This document shows, piece after piece, positions 16,312 through 25,062 of a stretch of DNA of 64,000 bases (its first letter is position 1; every line of letters begins with the position of its first letter). The position numbers and the translations under genes were made by a program. The notes beneath the pieces are model-generated. The model did not search any database, was not told where the DNA came from, and saw nothing but the letters and a program-made list of their open reading frames with translations. Origin of the DNA: JANSYL01 sp963921255 (GTDB lineage: Bacteria > Pseudomonadota > Alphaproteobacteria > Rhodobacterales > Rhodobacteraceae); NCBI GenBank assembly GCA_963921255.3, contig CAWUEW020000003.1, positions 1-64,000 on the forward strand. Reading direction: 5' to 3'.

Positions 16312-17634
16312 ATGAGCAACGCAACTGCACAGGGATCCTTCGTCCGGACCGAGATGTTGCCGGCGCAGACGCCGCCGGCAACACAAACGGGCGTGATCAA
16401 ATGGGTGCGCGAGAACCTGTTCTCGACCCCATTGAACGCAGCGATGACGCTGGTGTCGCTCTATCTGATCTATGTCGTACTGGCGGGGGTCCTGCCATGG
16501 ATGCTGAACGGCATCTGGGACGCCGGGTCGCTGAATGAATGTCGTGAAATTCGCGACGCGCGCGGTGGCAGTGCCGAACACGGCCATGGCGTCGCGTGTT
16601 GGGCCGTTCTGGTCGATCGTTGGGACCAGCTGATGTTCGGGTTCTACCCGTCAGAGCTGTACTGGCGCCCGATCCTGTCGTTCATTCTGTTCTTCGCCGC
16701 GATCTTGCCGATCCTGTACGATAGCCTGCCCCGGAAGCTTCTTATTCTGACGGCCGCTGCACCGTTCGTGTGCGCCTGGCTGCTGTGGGGTGGCACCATC
16801 TGGACCCCGCTGCTTGTGGCGGCAGGGTTCGGTGTCGCATGGGGCGTTCTGAAGGTCGCTACACCCGTGCTCGGCAACCCGGGTTCAACGATTGCCGCGA
16901 TCGTCGCCCCGATTGTCTACTGGCTGTTCCTGCTGGGGCCGCTTGTGAATGGCCTGGACTCCATCCTGCCGATTGGCATCCAGTCGGTTCAATCGCGGGA
17001 GTTCGGCGGGTTCCTTTTGGCCTTCGTCATCGGCGCATCCGGCATCATCCTGTCGATGCCGCTTGGTGTGGCGCTTGCCTTGGGGCGCCAATCGGATCTG
17101 TTCATCATCAACAAGTTTTCGGTGATCTTCATCGAGGTGATCCGCGGTGTGCCGCTAATCGTGTGGCTGTTCACAGCCCAGTTGTTGCTGAACTACTTCC
17201 TGCCACCGGGGACGAATTTCGACCTGATGGTGCGGGTGATCATCATGGTGACGCTGTTTTCCGCCGCCTATATCGCGGAGGTGATCCGGGGCGGTTTGGC
17301 CGCGTTGCCAAAAGGTCAGTATGAAGGCGCAGACAGTCTCGGCCTGAACTACTGGCAATCGATGCAGCTGATCATCCTGCCGCAGGCGCTGAAAATCTCG
17401 ATCCCGGGTATCGTTTCGTCCTTCATCGGTCTGTTCAAGGACACCACGCTGGTTGTGTTCATCGGTCTGTTCGATCCGATCGGGTTCTCCAACGCGATCC
17501 GGGCAGATACCGATTGGAACGGGATCTACTGGGAACTTTTCATCTTCATTGGGCTTTGCTTCTTCATTTGCTGCTTTGGCATGTCCCAATATTCGCAATG
17601 GCTCGAGCGGAAGCTCGCAAAAGATCACCGCTAA
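16312..17634 (+). CDS. aapM: General L-amino acid ABC transporter, permease AapM
   Basis: The 440-residue permease pairs with AapQ. It has several hydrophobic segments, an inserted loop with INECREI-like sequence LNECREIRDARGG near 80, and the EAA loop GQYEGADSLGLNYWQSMQLIILPQALKISIPGI near residue 335-365. Its stop is followed by AAGGAGGT, a near-perfect ribosome binding site for aapP. Paired long permeases are specific to the Aap/Bzt class of importers. Confidence 0.95.
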   Translation: MSNATAQGSFVRTEMLPAQTPPATQTGVIKWVRENLFSTPLNAAMTLVSLYLIYVVLAGVLPWMLNGIWDAGSLNECREIRDARGGSAEHGHGVACWAVLVDRWDQLMFGFYPSELYWRPILSFILFFAAILPILYDSLPRKLLILTAAAPFVCAWLLWGGTIWTPLLVAAGFGVAWGVLKVATPVLGNPGSTIAAIVAPIVYWLFLLGPLVNGLDSILPIGIQSVQSREFGGFLLAFVIGASGIILSMPLGVALALGRQSDLFIINKFSVIFIEVIRGVPLIVWLFTAQLLLNYFLPPGTNFDLMVRVIIMVTLFSAAYIAEVIRGGLAALPKGQYEGADSLGLNYWQSMQLIILPQALKISIPGIVSSFIGLFKDTTLVVFIGLFDPIGFSNAIRADTDWNGIYWELFIFIGLCFFICCFGMSQYSQWLERKLAKDHR

Positions 17635-17646
17635 GGAGGTGCCGAC

Positions 17647-18444
17647 ATGACTGACGCTGCAATCGCAGAAGATCGTGAGATTGACCGTTCTCAAATGAAG
17701 GTTTCCGATGAGGTGGCCATTGAGATCAACGGGATGAACAAGTGGTACGGAACGTTCCACGTGCTCCGGGATATCAACCTGACCGTCCAGAGGGGCGAAC
17801 GGATCGTGATCTGTGGCCCGTCGGGCTCCGGGAAATCGACCCTGATCCGGTGCATCAACGCCCTGGAAGAGCACCAGAAAGGCTCGATCACGGTGGATGG
17901 GACGCTTCTGTCCAATGACCTGAAGAACATCGACAAGATCCGGTCCGAGGTTGGGATGGTGTTCCAGCATTTCAACCTCTTCCCGCATCTGTCGATCCTG
18001 GAGAACTGCACCCTGGCCCCCATCTGGGTCCGCAAGACGCCCAAGAAGGAAGCCGAAGAAACGGCGATGTACTTCTTGGAAAAGGTGAAGATCCCCGAGC
18101 AGGCACTGAAGTATCCGGGCCAGCTGTCGGGTGGTCAGCAGCAGCGCGTGGCGATCGCCCGTTCGCTGTGCATGCGGCCGCGGATCATGCTGTTCGACGA
18201 GCCGACCTCGGCCCTTGACCCCGAGATGATCAAGGAGGTGCTCGACACCATGATTAGCCTCGCGGAAGAGGGGATGACCATGCTGTGCGTGACCCACGAG
18301 ATGGGCTTTGCCCGTCAGGTCGCCAACCGCGTGATCTTCATGGACCAGGGCCAGATCGTGGAACAGAACGAACCGGAAGAGTTCTTCAACAATCCGCAAA
18401 GCGATCGGACAAAGCTGTTCCTGAGCCAGATCCTGGGTCACTGA
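17647..18444 (+). CDS. aapP: General L-amino acid ABC transporter, ATP-binding protein
   Basis: The 265-residue ATPase has Walker A GPSGSGKST (57-65), Q-loop FQHFNLFPH, signature LSGGQQQRVAIARSL and Walker B IMLFDEPTSALDPEM, followed by the His-switch CVTHEMGFARQV. This is the GlnQ/HisP-type subfamily for polar amino acids. A 20-residue charged N-terminal extension precedes the domain, as usual for AapP. It ends the aapJQMP operon. Confidence 0.96.
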   Translation: MTDAAIAEDREIDRSQMKVSDEVAIEINGMNKWYGTFHVLRDINLTVQRGERIVICGPSGSGKSTLIRCINALEEHQKGSITVDGTLLSNDLKNIDKIRSEVGMVFQHFNLFPHLSILENCTLAPIWVRKTPKKEAEETAMYFLEKVKIPEQALKYPGQLSGGQQQRVAIARSLCMRPRIMLFDEPTSALDPEMIKEVLDTMISLAEEGMTMLCVTHEMGFARQVANRVIFMDQGQIVEQNEPEEFFNNPQSDRTKLFLSQILGH

Positions 18445-18480
18445 ACAGATCGGTGTTTCGTCCCGTCGGGGCGACCGGGC

Positions 18481-18517
18481 AAGGGCCGCGCAGGGGATCG
18501 ACCCCCGCGCGGCCCTT
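18481..18517. terminator. Probable bidirectional terminator between aapP and sixA
   Basis: An 11-bp perfect stem AAGGGCCGCGC/GCGCGGCCCTT, with inner GGGG/CCCC pairing, lies between two convergent genes. T runs are short on both sides, so efficiency is uncertain. Confidence 0.5.
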
Positions 18518-18555
18518 CCGCATACGCGGTGCGCCCTGTGTCGGCGACGATCGGT

Positions 18556-19068
18556 CTAGGCGGGGTCAGGCAGTTCGCGGGGCACGGCAAAATCCAACAC
18601 GGTGCCCTGTCCCGGTCCGATGTCGGACCACCGTTTTGCATCGAAGGACAGAACCGTTGTCGCGCCGGTGGGATAGAAGCCGAACTTTTCATGTGCGGGC
18701 GGATCGGCGGCCAGAGACCACGCCAGGCTGCCGATGCCTGGGTTATGGCCGATCACGGCCAGCGGTGATCCCGACGAGCCTTGGATAAGCGTCAGGATTT
18801 GCTGTGGCATCGCCTCGTAGATCGAGCGCGTCAGGATGGGATCCGGGGGCGTGTCGAACTGCGAGGCAAGCCCGGCCCAGGTTTCCTGCGTCCGGCGCGC
18901 GGTCGAGCACAGCACGGTCCGTGGCATCCATCCTTGGGCGTGCAGGTGATGCCCGATCCGGGGCGCGGCCCGAAGGCCGCGGTCGTTCAGAGGCCGGTCG
19001 TGATCCGGGAGCCCGGCATCGCCCCAATCGGATTTCGCATGGCGGATCAGGATCAGCGTCAGGGTCAT
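18556..19068 (-). CDS. SixA-like histidine phosphatase
   Basis: From ATG at 19068 the product has 170 residues and begins TLTLILIRHAKSDW, the RHG phosphohistidine motif of SixA-type phosphatases. A second catalytic His follows late in AVIGHNPGIGSL. SixA acts on phosphohistidine in the phosphotransferase or phosphorelay systems of E. coli; the target here is unknown. The start overlaps the stop of the ferredoxin-like gene (ATGA), so the two are coupled. Confidence 0.82.
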   Translation of the reverse strand: MTLTLILIRHAKSDWGDAGLPDHDRPLNDRGLRAAPRIGHHLHAQGWMPRTVLCSTARRTQETWAGLASQFDTPPDPILTRSIYEAMPQQILTLIQGSSGSPLAVIGHNPGIGSLAWSLAADPPAHEKFGFYPTGATTVLSFDAKRWSDIGPGQGTVLDFAVPRELPDPA

Positions 19069-19718
19069 GGATGGAAGCTCCGCATGTGGAAGGCTGATTG
19101 GTCGGGCAGCCGACCGGATGACTGGCTGACCGGGCAGGCCCGTCGGACGTGGCACCCGCCCGTCATGCAGGAAGCCCCGTCGGCCGTGTCGAGATAGCTG
19201 TGGCAGGCCGTGGTGTCATAGCCCTTGGCCCCCAGGGCGCCGGCGGGGCAGGCCGACAGGCAGGGACGCGCGCAGGTCTCACACGGGATGTGCGCGGGCG
19301 GTGGAGGAAGAGCGACCGAGTGGTTCAGCACAAGCGCACCCCGATAGGAGATCATCAGACCCGCCGTGTCATGCACCAGAAGCGCGACGGGGCTTTCCCA
19401 GGCGCGCCCGCTGCGCTTGGCCCAGGCGATGAACGGGTGCCAGGGCGGACCGCCAAAGGGAAACACCGCCTGGCCGCCGACATCCTGGGCGATCTGGCTG
19501 ATGCGGTCTGTGGACCACGTGTCCATTGGATCGGCGTCGGCCGCGCGAAACACGGGGTCTTGCGTCACGTGAGACCAGAAGCCGGGTTCGCGTGGACCAA
19601 GCAGCAGCAGCGTTTGCGCGCCGTCGGGCAGCGCGTCGTCGGGGGACACCCGAAAGCCCCCCATAATGGAGAGGTGATCCCGCGCGGCCCGGGCCGCGAT
19701 CTGGTCGTACGTCCACAT
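19065..19718 (-). CDS. Ferredoxin-like iron-sulfur protein
   Basis: The 217-residue product has a 4Fe-4S cysteine motif at 146-157 (CETCARPCLSACP) followed by C172, C184, C189 and C195, enough for a second cluster. The N-terminal 130 residues resemble the C-terminal half of QueG-like epoxyqueuosine reductases (VALLVHDTAGLMISYRGALVLN), but the protein is too short for a full QueG and lacks its cobalamin domain. Roseobacter genomes often carry this as a ferredoxin of unknown partner. It follows argB by 45 bases. Confidence 0.7.
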   Translation of the reverse strand: MWTYDQIAARAARDHLSIMGGFRVSPDDALPDGAQTLLLLGPREPGFWSHVTQDPVFRAADADPMDTWSTDRISQIAQDVGGQAVFPFGGPPWHPFIAWAKRSGRAWESPVALLVHDTAGLMISYRGALVLNHSVALPPPPAHIPCETCARPCLSACPAGALGAKGYDTTACHSYLDTADGASCMTGGCHVRRACPVSQSSGRLPDQSAFHMRSFHP

Positions 19719-19763
19719 GGGGTCAGCCTAGAGGCTTGTGCAGAAGGGGGCGAGCAAAACCGG

Positions 19764-20621
19764 TCAGGCCCGGATCATCGACCCGGCGCCGTGATCCGTG
19801 AACAGCTCGAGCAACACGGCGTTGGGGACGCGCCCATCGACAATGGTGCAGGCGCGGACGCCGCTGCGCACGGCAAGGAGCGCGGTTTCTGTCTTGGGGA
19901 TCATGCCCCCCGCAATCACGCCGCTGGCCGTCATCTCTTCGACCTCGGCGGCGCTGAGCGCCGTGACGACCTGACCGTCCGCATTTTTCACGCCGGCGAC
20001 ATCCGTCAGAAGCAGCAGGCGATCCGCCTCGAGCGCTGCGGCGATGGCGCCAGCGGCGGTGTCGCCGTTGATGTTGAATGTCTCGCGATTGCGGCCCGCG
20101 CCCAAGGGGGCCACGACCGGGATCATGTCATCGGCAAAGAGGTTCCGCAGGACGCTGGTGTCGACCTTCTTCGGCTCGCCGACAAAACCCAGGGCCGGGT
20201 CGGCCGGATCACAGGTGATGAGGTTGGCATCCTTGCCCGACAGGCCAACGGCCTGGCCGCCCTGGCCGTTGATGGCCTGAACGATGCGCTTGTTCACCCG
20301 GCCCGACAGAACCATCTCGACCACTTCCACGGTCGCGGCATCGGTCACACGCTTGCCGTTCACAAACTCGGACTTCACGCCGAGTTTGGCCAGCATGTCG
20401 TTGATCATTGGACCGCCGCCGTGGACGACCACGGGGTTCACACCGACCTGGCGCAGCAGGACGATATCGCGTGCGAAACTGTCCATCGCATCATCGTCCC
20501 CCATCGCATTGCCGCCAAACTTCACGACGACAATCGCGTCGTCATAGCGTTGGAGATAGGGAAGCGCTTCACTCAAAGTGCGGGCTGTGGCCAGGTAGTC
20601 GCGGGTCATCTGTGGCTTCAT
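19764..20621 (-). CDS. argB: Acetylglutamate kinase
   Basis: ArgB phosphorylates N-acetyl-L-glutamate in the second step of arginine synthesis. The 285-residue product has the amino-acid kinase motifs IVVVKFGGNAMG near 33, VVVHGGGPMINDML near 68 with the GGGP nucleotide loop, and NVNGDTAAGAIA-like NINGDTAAGAIAAAL near 188. It is full length. It is transcribed with engB upstream, about 110 bases apart, an arrangement common in Rhodobacterales. Confidence 0.97.
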   Translation of the reverse strand: MKPQMTRDYLATARTLSEALPYLQRYDDAIVVVKFGGNAMGDDDAMDSFARDIVLLRQVGVNPVVVHGGGPMINDMLAKLGVKSEFVNGKRVTDAATVEVVEMVLSGRVNKRIVQAINGQGGQAVGLSGKDANLITCDPADPALGFVGEPKKVDTSVLRNLFADDMIPVVAPLGAGRNRETFNINGDTAAGAIAAALEADRLLLLTDVAGVKNADGQVVTALSAAEVEEMTASGVIAGGMIPKTETALLAVRSGVRACTIVDGRVPNAVLLELFTDHGAGSMIRA

Positions 20622-20730
20622 GGGTCAGGTCTGTTTTGAATGTTGCGCTTGGATAGGCGAGGGATGCGGTCCTGTGAAGGCGCAACACGCGTTTATTTTT
20701 CGGCCCAAGCGGTGCGCGGGCGGCCCCGCC

Positions 20731-21384
20731 CTAGGCCAATCCGGCAATGATGCTGCGCAGCGTGGCGATGCCGTCGCCCTTTTCCGAGGAGGTGACGACC
20801 AACTCGGGGAAGGCGGCAGGATGTTGGGCCAGTTTTTGTCGGGTGACATCTAGCGCCTTTTGCTTGTCCTTATCCTTCACCTTGTCCGCCTTTGTCAGGA
20901 CGACCTGAAACGGAACCGCGGCGCTGTCGAGCAGCGTCATGATTTCTTCGTCCACGGGTTTGACCCCGTGGCGATGATCGACCAGCACGAAGGCCCGTCG
21001 CAGCGTCGCGCGGCCCTGCAGGTAGGATTTCAGCAGCGCCTGCCATTTTTTGACCACGGCAACCGGCGCCTCGGCGTAGCCATAGCCCGGCAGGTCGACC
21101 AGATAGTGGCTGTCGGCCAGGGTGAAATAGTTGATTTCCTGCGTACGGCCCGGTGTGTTCGACGCCCGCGCCAAGGCCCGCCGCCCCGTGATCGCGTTGA
21201 TCAGGGTGGACTTGCCCACATTGGACCGGCCTGCAAAACACACCTCGGTCCGATCGGCCGGGGGCAGCCCGTCCATGGCGACGACGCCTTTCAGAAAGTC
21301 GGTGCCGGTTGCAAAGAGCTTGCGTCCGGCCTCGCGGCTGGCGTCGTCCGGTTCGGGTGCGATGGGAAAGGGCAGGGCGGTCAT
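20731..21384 (-). CDS. engB: Ribosome-biogenesis GTPase EngB (YihA/YsxC)
   Basis: EngB is an essential GTPase of 50S assembly. The ATG at 21384 gives 217 residues with G1 GRSNVGKST, G2 NTPGRTQEINYF, G3 DLPGYGYA and G4 LTKADK. The start overlaps the MOSC gene stop (ATGA). An upstream in-frame start is rejected because it would run into MOSC. Confidence 0.96.
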   Translation of the reverse strand: MTALPFPIAPEPDDASREAGRKLFATGTDFLKGVVAMDGLPPADRTEVCFAGRSNVGKSTLINAITGRRALARASNTPGRTQEINYFTLADSHYLVDLPGYGYAEAPVAVVKKWQALLKSYLQGRATLRRAFVLVDHRHGVKPVDEEIMTLLDSAAVPFQVVLTKADKVKDKDKQKALDVTRQKLAQHPAAFPELVVTSSEKGDGIATLRSIIAGLA

Positions 21385-22124
21385 ACGACCGTGACCGTAT
21401 CGCCGGCCTGGAGGGTGCCGGGTGTCCGCACCTTGGCGTACACACCGAAATCCTGATGGCCCCACCCATCCTCGAGCGCGCGCAACGTGTTCGCGTCACG
21501 CCGGCCCGTTTCGGGGTTGGCTTCGGTCGCGCGACAGCGGGTGATGCGGTCCACGACCTCCAACGTCACGCCACCGATGTTGAGCGTCTTGCCGACCAGG
21601 TCGAACTCTTCCCAGAGCGCCATGCCGTTGACCCAGATGTTGCCCCGGAACCGGCGCGGGTCCAGATCTTGGCCGAGTTTCTGCGACAAGGCCCGCAGCG
21701 AGGCGTGGTTCAGGATCGAGATCGAGGCGAAATCGGCGTCTGCCATGCCTTCGGGCGGCGACGTGACCAGCGCCACGGGGGCGCGGCGCTCTTCCGGGTA
21801 GATCGGCGTGATCCATTCGAACAAGCGATCCGCATCGGCCGCGACGGTGGGATCAATGGAGATCTCGGGCCGGTCGGGGTGGGTCAGATGGATCACCGTG
21901 CCGTCAACGCGCGCCCGGATCGCCATCAGCGACGGGCCTTTGGCGCCGCGCAGGAAGTTGCGACAAGACCGCCACCCTTCGCTGCGATCGCCGCCTTCTT
22001 CCAACACGGCCCAGGCACGGTCCAGCGGAAAGGGCCGACCAACCGTCAGATCGACCTTGGTCAGCGCTTCGGCCCCGATCCCATTGATCGGATAGCGCCA
22101 GATCTGATCGACGGACCAGGTCAC
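21381..22124 (-). CDS. MOSC-domain protein
   Basis: The 247-residue product has the MOSC N-terminal beta-barrel domain (QIWRYPINGIGAEALTKVDLTVGRPFPLDRAWAV) and the MOSC domain with the conserved cysteine in ITRCRATEANPETGRRD near residue 200. MOSC proteins carry molybdenum-cofactor sulfur or act like mARC reductases; the substrate here is unknown. The start is GTG at 22124, overlapping the yidC stop (GTGA), so it is translated with yidC. The yidC-MOSC-engB-argB order is a Rhodobacterales trait. Confidence 0.88.
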   Translation of the reverse strand: MTWSVDQIWRYPINGIGAEALTKVDLTVGRPFPLDRAWAVLEEGGDRSEGWRSCRNFLRGAKGPSLMAIRARVDGTVIHLTHPDRPEISIDPTVAADADRLFEWITPIYPEERRAPVALVTSPPEGMADADFASISILNHASLRALSQKLGQDLDPRRFRGNIWVNGMALWEEFDLVGKTLNIGGVTLEVVDRITRCRATEANPETGRRDANTLRALEDGWGHQDFGVYAKVRTPGTLQAGDTVTVV

Positions 22125-23959
22125 TTCGCGTCCGGTTTCTTACGCTGGAAGCTCTGCTTGATGTTTCCGAACAGGTCCGGCGTATACCCATGCCGCTTCA
22201 TAATGATGTACTGCTGCGCGAAGGTGATCATGTTGTTGGCGATCCAGTAGATCAGCAGCCCGCTGGCGAAGCCGCCAAGCATGAACATGAACACCCATGG
22301 CAACCACGCGAAGATCGCCGCCTGCGTGGGGTCGGTGGGCTGCGGATTCAGCTTCTGCTGCAGCCACATCGACACACCCAGGAGAATCGGCAGGATCCCG
22401 ATGAAGATCAGCGCCATGAACGAGGTCGGATCGGGGGCCGGCCAGGGGAACAGGCCAAACCCGTTGAAGATCGACGAGGCGTCCGGGGCCGACAGGTCAT
22501 TCAGCCAGCCGAAGAACGGCGCGTGACGCAATTCCAGGGTGACGAAGATCACCTTGTAGAGCGAGAAGAAGATCGGGATTTGCAGAAGGATCGGCAAACA
22601 GCCCGAGGCCGGGTTCACCTTTTCCTTCTTGTAAAGCTCCATCATGCCCTTCTGTAGCGCCTCGCGGTTGTCGCCGTGACGTTCCTTGAGCTTCTCCATC
22701 TCGGGCTGCAACTCGCGCATGCGGGCCATCGAGGCATAGGACTTGTAGGCCAGTGGGAAAAGCACCGCCTTGACCGTTATCGTCAGGGCGATGATGGCCA
22801 GCCCCATATTGCCGATCAGGATATTCAGGTTGTGCAGCAGCCAGAACATCGGCTTGGTCAGGAAGTAGAACCAGCCCCAGTCGATCGAGTCGATGAACCG
22901 GTCAATCCCGCCTTCGTTCTGATAGTCGCGGATGGTTTCCCATTCCTTCGCGCCGGCGAACAGCTGCGTTGTGACCTGCTGCGTCTCGCCCGGGGCAACG
23001 GTGACGGCGGGCAGGCGCGCTTCAGTCTGGTAGATGTCTGCGCTGGCAACATACTTGGTGACCGAGGTGAAGGGCTGATCCGCGCCGGGGATCAGCGTGG
23101 TCATCCAATACTTGTCGGTAAACCCGATCCAGCCATTGGCTTCGACTTCAACAACTTCGGCCAGTGCGGCCTCGCGCTCGAGGAAGTCCAGATCGGGCAG
23201 GTCGTTATAGGCAATCTCGTCCAGCTGCCCGTCGACTTTGCGGACCACGCCTTCGTGCAGGATGAAGAAGTTCTGCAGGTCGTCGGGCAAGCCGTGGCGG
23301 GCGACCATGCCATAAGGGGCAAGGCGGGCGGCTTCGGTTCCGGTGTTCTCGACGGATTGTGTGACCGTGAACATGAAGTTCTCGTCAATCGCCACGGTGC
23401 GGCGGAAGACGAGACCGTTGCCGTTGTCCCAGACCAGCGTGATCGGGCTGTCTACGGCCAGGGTTTCACCGCTTTCCAGCGTCCACTCGGTGTTGGCGGT
23501 TGGCACATCTTCGAAGCCCAACTCGCCGCCTGGCGCCCACCCGTACAGCGCGTAGTACGGCTCGTTGCCGCCGACTGGGGACAGGACACGCACGATGGGG
23601 GAATCTTCGGCCAACGTTTCGTTGTAGTTGCGCAGAGACAGGTCATCGATGCGCCCCCCGATCAGCGAGATCGAGCCTTCGAGCGTCGGGGTATCAATCG
23701 AGATACGGGCCGCCTCGCTCAGCGCAACCTCGGTGGTCGCTTCCGGGTCGGTTGCCTGTGGGTCGGCAACCGTGTCAGCCGAGGGCGGCAGGACGGCCAT
23801 GTCGGCGCCCGTGGTTGCGGTCGTTTCGCCGTTTACGATGACGGCCGAGCCGCCCTCGTCGACAGGCGGTTCGGGCGGCGGGAACAAGAAGAACCACACG
23901 ATGATCACAGCAATACTGAGTGCTGTTGCCAGGATCAGGTTTCTGTTCTGATCGTCCAT
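22121..23959 (-). CDS. yidC: Membrane protein insertase YidC
   Basis: YidC inserts membrane proteins with or without SecYEG. The 612-residue product is the long proteobacterial type: an N-terminal membrane segment (LILATALSIAVIIVWFF), a large periplasmic domain (about 35-370), then the conserved core of five membrane segments, starting GWFYFLTKPMFWLLHNLN. The core includes the YKSYASMARMRELQPEMEKLKERHGDNREALQKGMMELYKKEKVNPASGCLPILLQIPIFFSLYKV loop region. The ATG at 23959 is chosen because MDDQNRNLILA is the family N-terminus. Confidence 0.97.
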   Translation of the reverse strand: MDDQNRNLILATALSIAVIIVWFFLFPPPEPPVDEGGSAVIVNGETTATTGADMAVLPPSADTVADPQATDPEATTEVALSEAARISIDTPTLEGSISLIGGRIDDLSLRNYNETLAEDSPIVRVLSPVGGNEPYYALYGWAPGGELGFEDVPTANTEWTLESGETLAVDSPITLVWDNGNGLVFRRTVAIDENFMFTVTQSVENTGTEAARLAPYGMVARHGLPDDLQNFFILHEGVVRKVDGQLDEIAYNDLPDLDFLEREAALAEVVEVEANGWIGFTDKYWMTTLIPGADQPFTSVTKYVASADIYQTEARLPAVTVAPGETQQVTTQLFAGAKEWETIRDYQNEGGIDRFIDSIDWGWFYFLTKPMFWLLHNLNILIGNMGLAIIALTITVKAVLFPLAYKSYASMARMRELQPEMEKLKERHGDNREALQKGMMELYKKEKVNPASGCLPILLQIPIFFSLYKVIFVTLELRHAPFFGWLNDLSAPDASSIFNGFGLFPWPAPDPTSFMALIFIGILPILLGVSMWLQQKLNPQPTDPTQAAIFAWLPWVFMFMLGGFASGLLIYWIANNMITFAQQYIIMKRHGYTPDLFGNIKQSFQRKKPDAK

Positions 23960-24096
23960 GTTTTCTTGGACCCCGCTATTGATGTCAGAGCGGTTCAACA
24001 GATTGGACCGCCAAAGGTCAAGGGGCGTTTTCCGCGCGCCCTCGGATGGGTGATGCTCAAACCCCCAAGGCGCCCTGCGGGCCCCTTGGCGACCGA

Positions 24097-24963
24097 TCAT
24101 TCGTTAACGATTTCTTCTGAACCCTCGCGGGTCAAACCGGCATAGTCGAAAAGCCCGGAGTCAAGCAGATGCGAGGGGCGCGCGGACATCAGCGCCGAAA
24201 AGACCTTTTGCCGCCGCCCGGGCGCTTTGGTTTCCCAGTCGTCCAGCATGCGCTTGATCACCTGACGCTGCAGTCCGTCCTGGCTGCCGCACAGATCGCA
24301 GGGGATGATCGGGTAATCCATGGCGCGGGAGAACGCGTCGCAATCTGCCTCGGCCACATGGGCCAACGGACGCAGAACGAAAAGGTCGCCCTCGTCATTC
24401 ACCAGCTTCGGCGGCATGGTCGCCAGCTTTCCGCCGTGAAAGAGGTTCAGGAAGAAGGTCTCGAGAATATCATCCCGGTGGTGGCCCAACACGACGGCCG
24501 AACAGCCTTCCTCTCGGGCTATGCGATACAGGTTGCCGCGGCGCAGGCGCGAACACAGGGCGCAATACGTCCGGCCCTGGGGCACTTTGTCGACCACGAT
24601 TGAGTAGGTGTCGGCGTACTCAATGCGGTGGGGCACGCCCATCCGTTCCAGGAATTCCGGGAGCACGGTCGCCGGAAAGCCAGGTTGGCCTTGATCCAGA
24701 TTGCAGGCCAGGATGTCGACCGGCAGCAGGCCCCGCCACTGCAACTCGGTCAGGACGGCCAACAGTGTGTAGCTGTCCTTGCCCCCGGACAAACACACCA
24801 GCCATTTCTCGCGCGGGGCCGACGGATCGCGCCGCTCGACCATGCCGTAGCGTTCAATCGCTTCGCGTGCGTCCTTGATCAGGCGCTTGCGCAGCTTCTT
24901 GAACTCGGTGGTCTTGGGCGCACCGTGAAAGAGCGGATGGATTTCTGTGCTTTCGTCCAACAT
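24097..24963 (-). CDS. ttcA: tRNA 2-thiocytidine(32) synthetase TtcA
   Basis: TtcA thiolates C32 of certain tRNAs with an ATP pyrophosphatase fold and a 4Fe-4S cluster. The 288-residue product has the PP-loop SGGKDSYTLL near 65, the cluster-binding CALCSRLRRG near 145 and the later cysteine pair CDLCGSQ near 235. The start at 24963 follows a run with no long upstream gap. It leads the ttcA-yidC-MOSC-engB-argB group, in which a 137-base gap separates it from yidC. Confidence 0.94.
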   Translation of the reverse strand: MLDESTEIHPLFHGAPKTTEFKKLRKRLIKDAREAIERYGMVERRDPSAPREKWLVCLSGGKDSYTLLAVLTELQWRGLLPVDILACNLDQGQPGFPATVLPEFLERMGVPHRIEYADTYSIVVDKVPQGRTYCALCSRLRRGNLYRIAREEGCSAVVLGHHRDDILETFFLNLFHGGKLATMPPKLVNDEGDLFVLRPLAHVAEADCDAFSRAMDYPIIPCDLCGSQDGLQRQVIKRMLDDWETKAPGRRQKVFSALMSARPSHLLDSGLFDYAGLTREGSEEIVNE

Positions 24964-25062
24964 GCGTCCCCCTCTAATCGGACGGCCTGCCACAGACAAT
25001 GGCCTTGCCTGAATTGGCGAACCTGAGCATATTTTCCCCATTTTCTTTAAGGTCCTGGCAAT

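Noticed and set aside
19149..20639. 496-codon plus-strand frame across the ferredoxin-like gene and argB
   Set aside because: It is antisense to two clear genes, and its His/Arg/Gly-rich translation has no family features.
22676..24145. 489-codon plus-strand frame antisense to yidC
   Set aside because: yidC is certain from its membrane core and motifs. The antisense frame is composition-driven.
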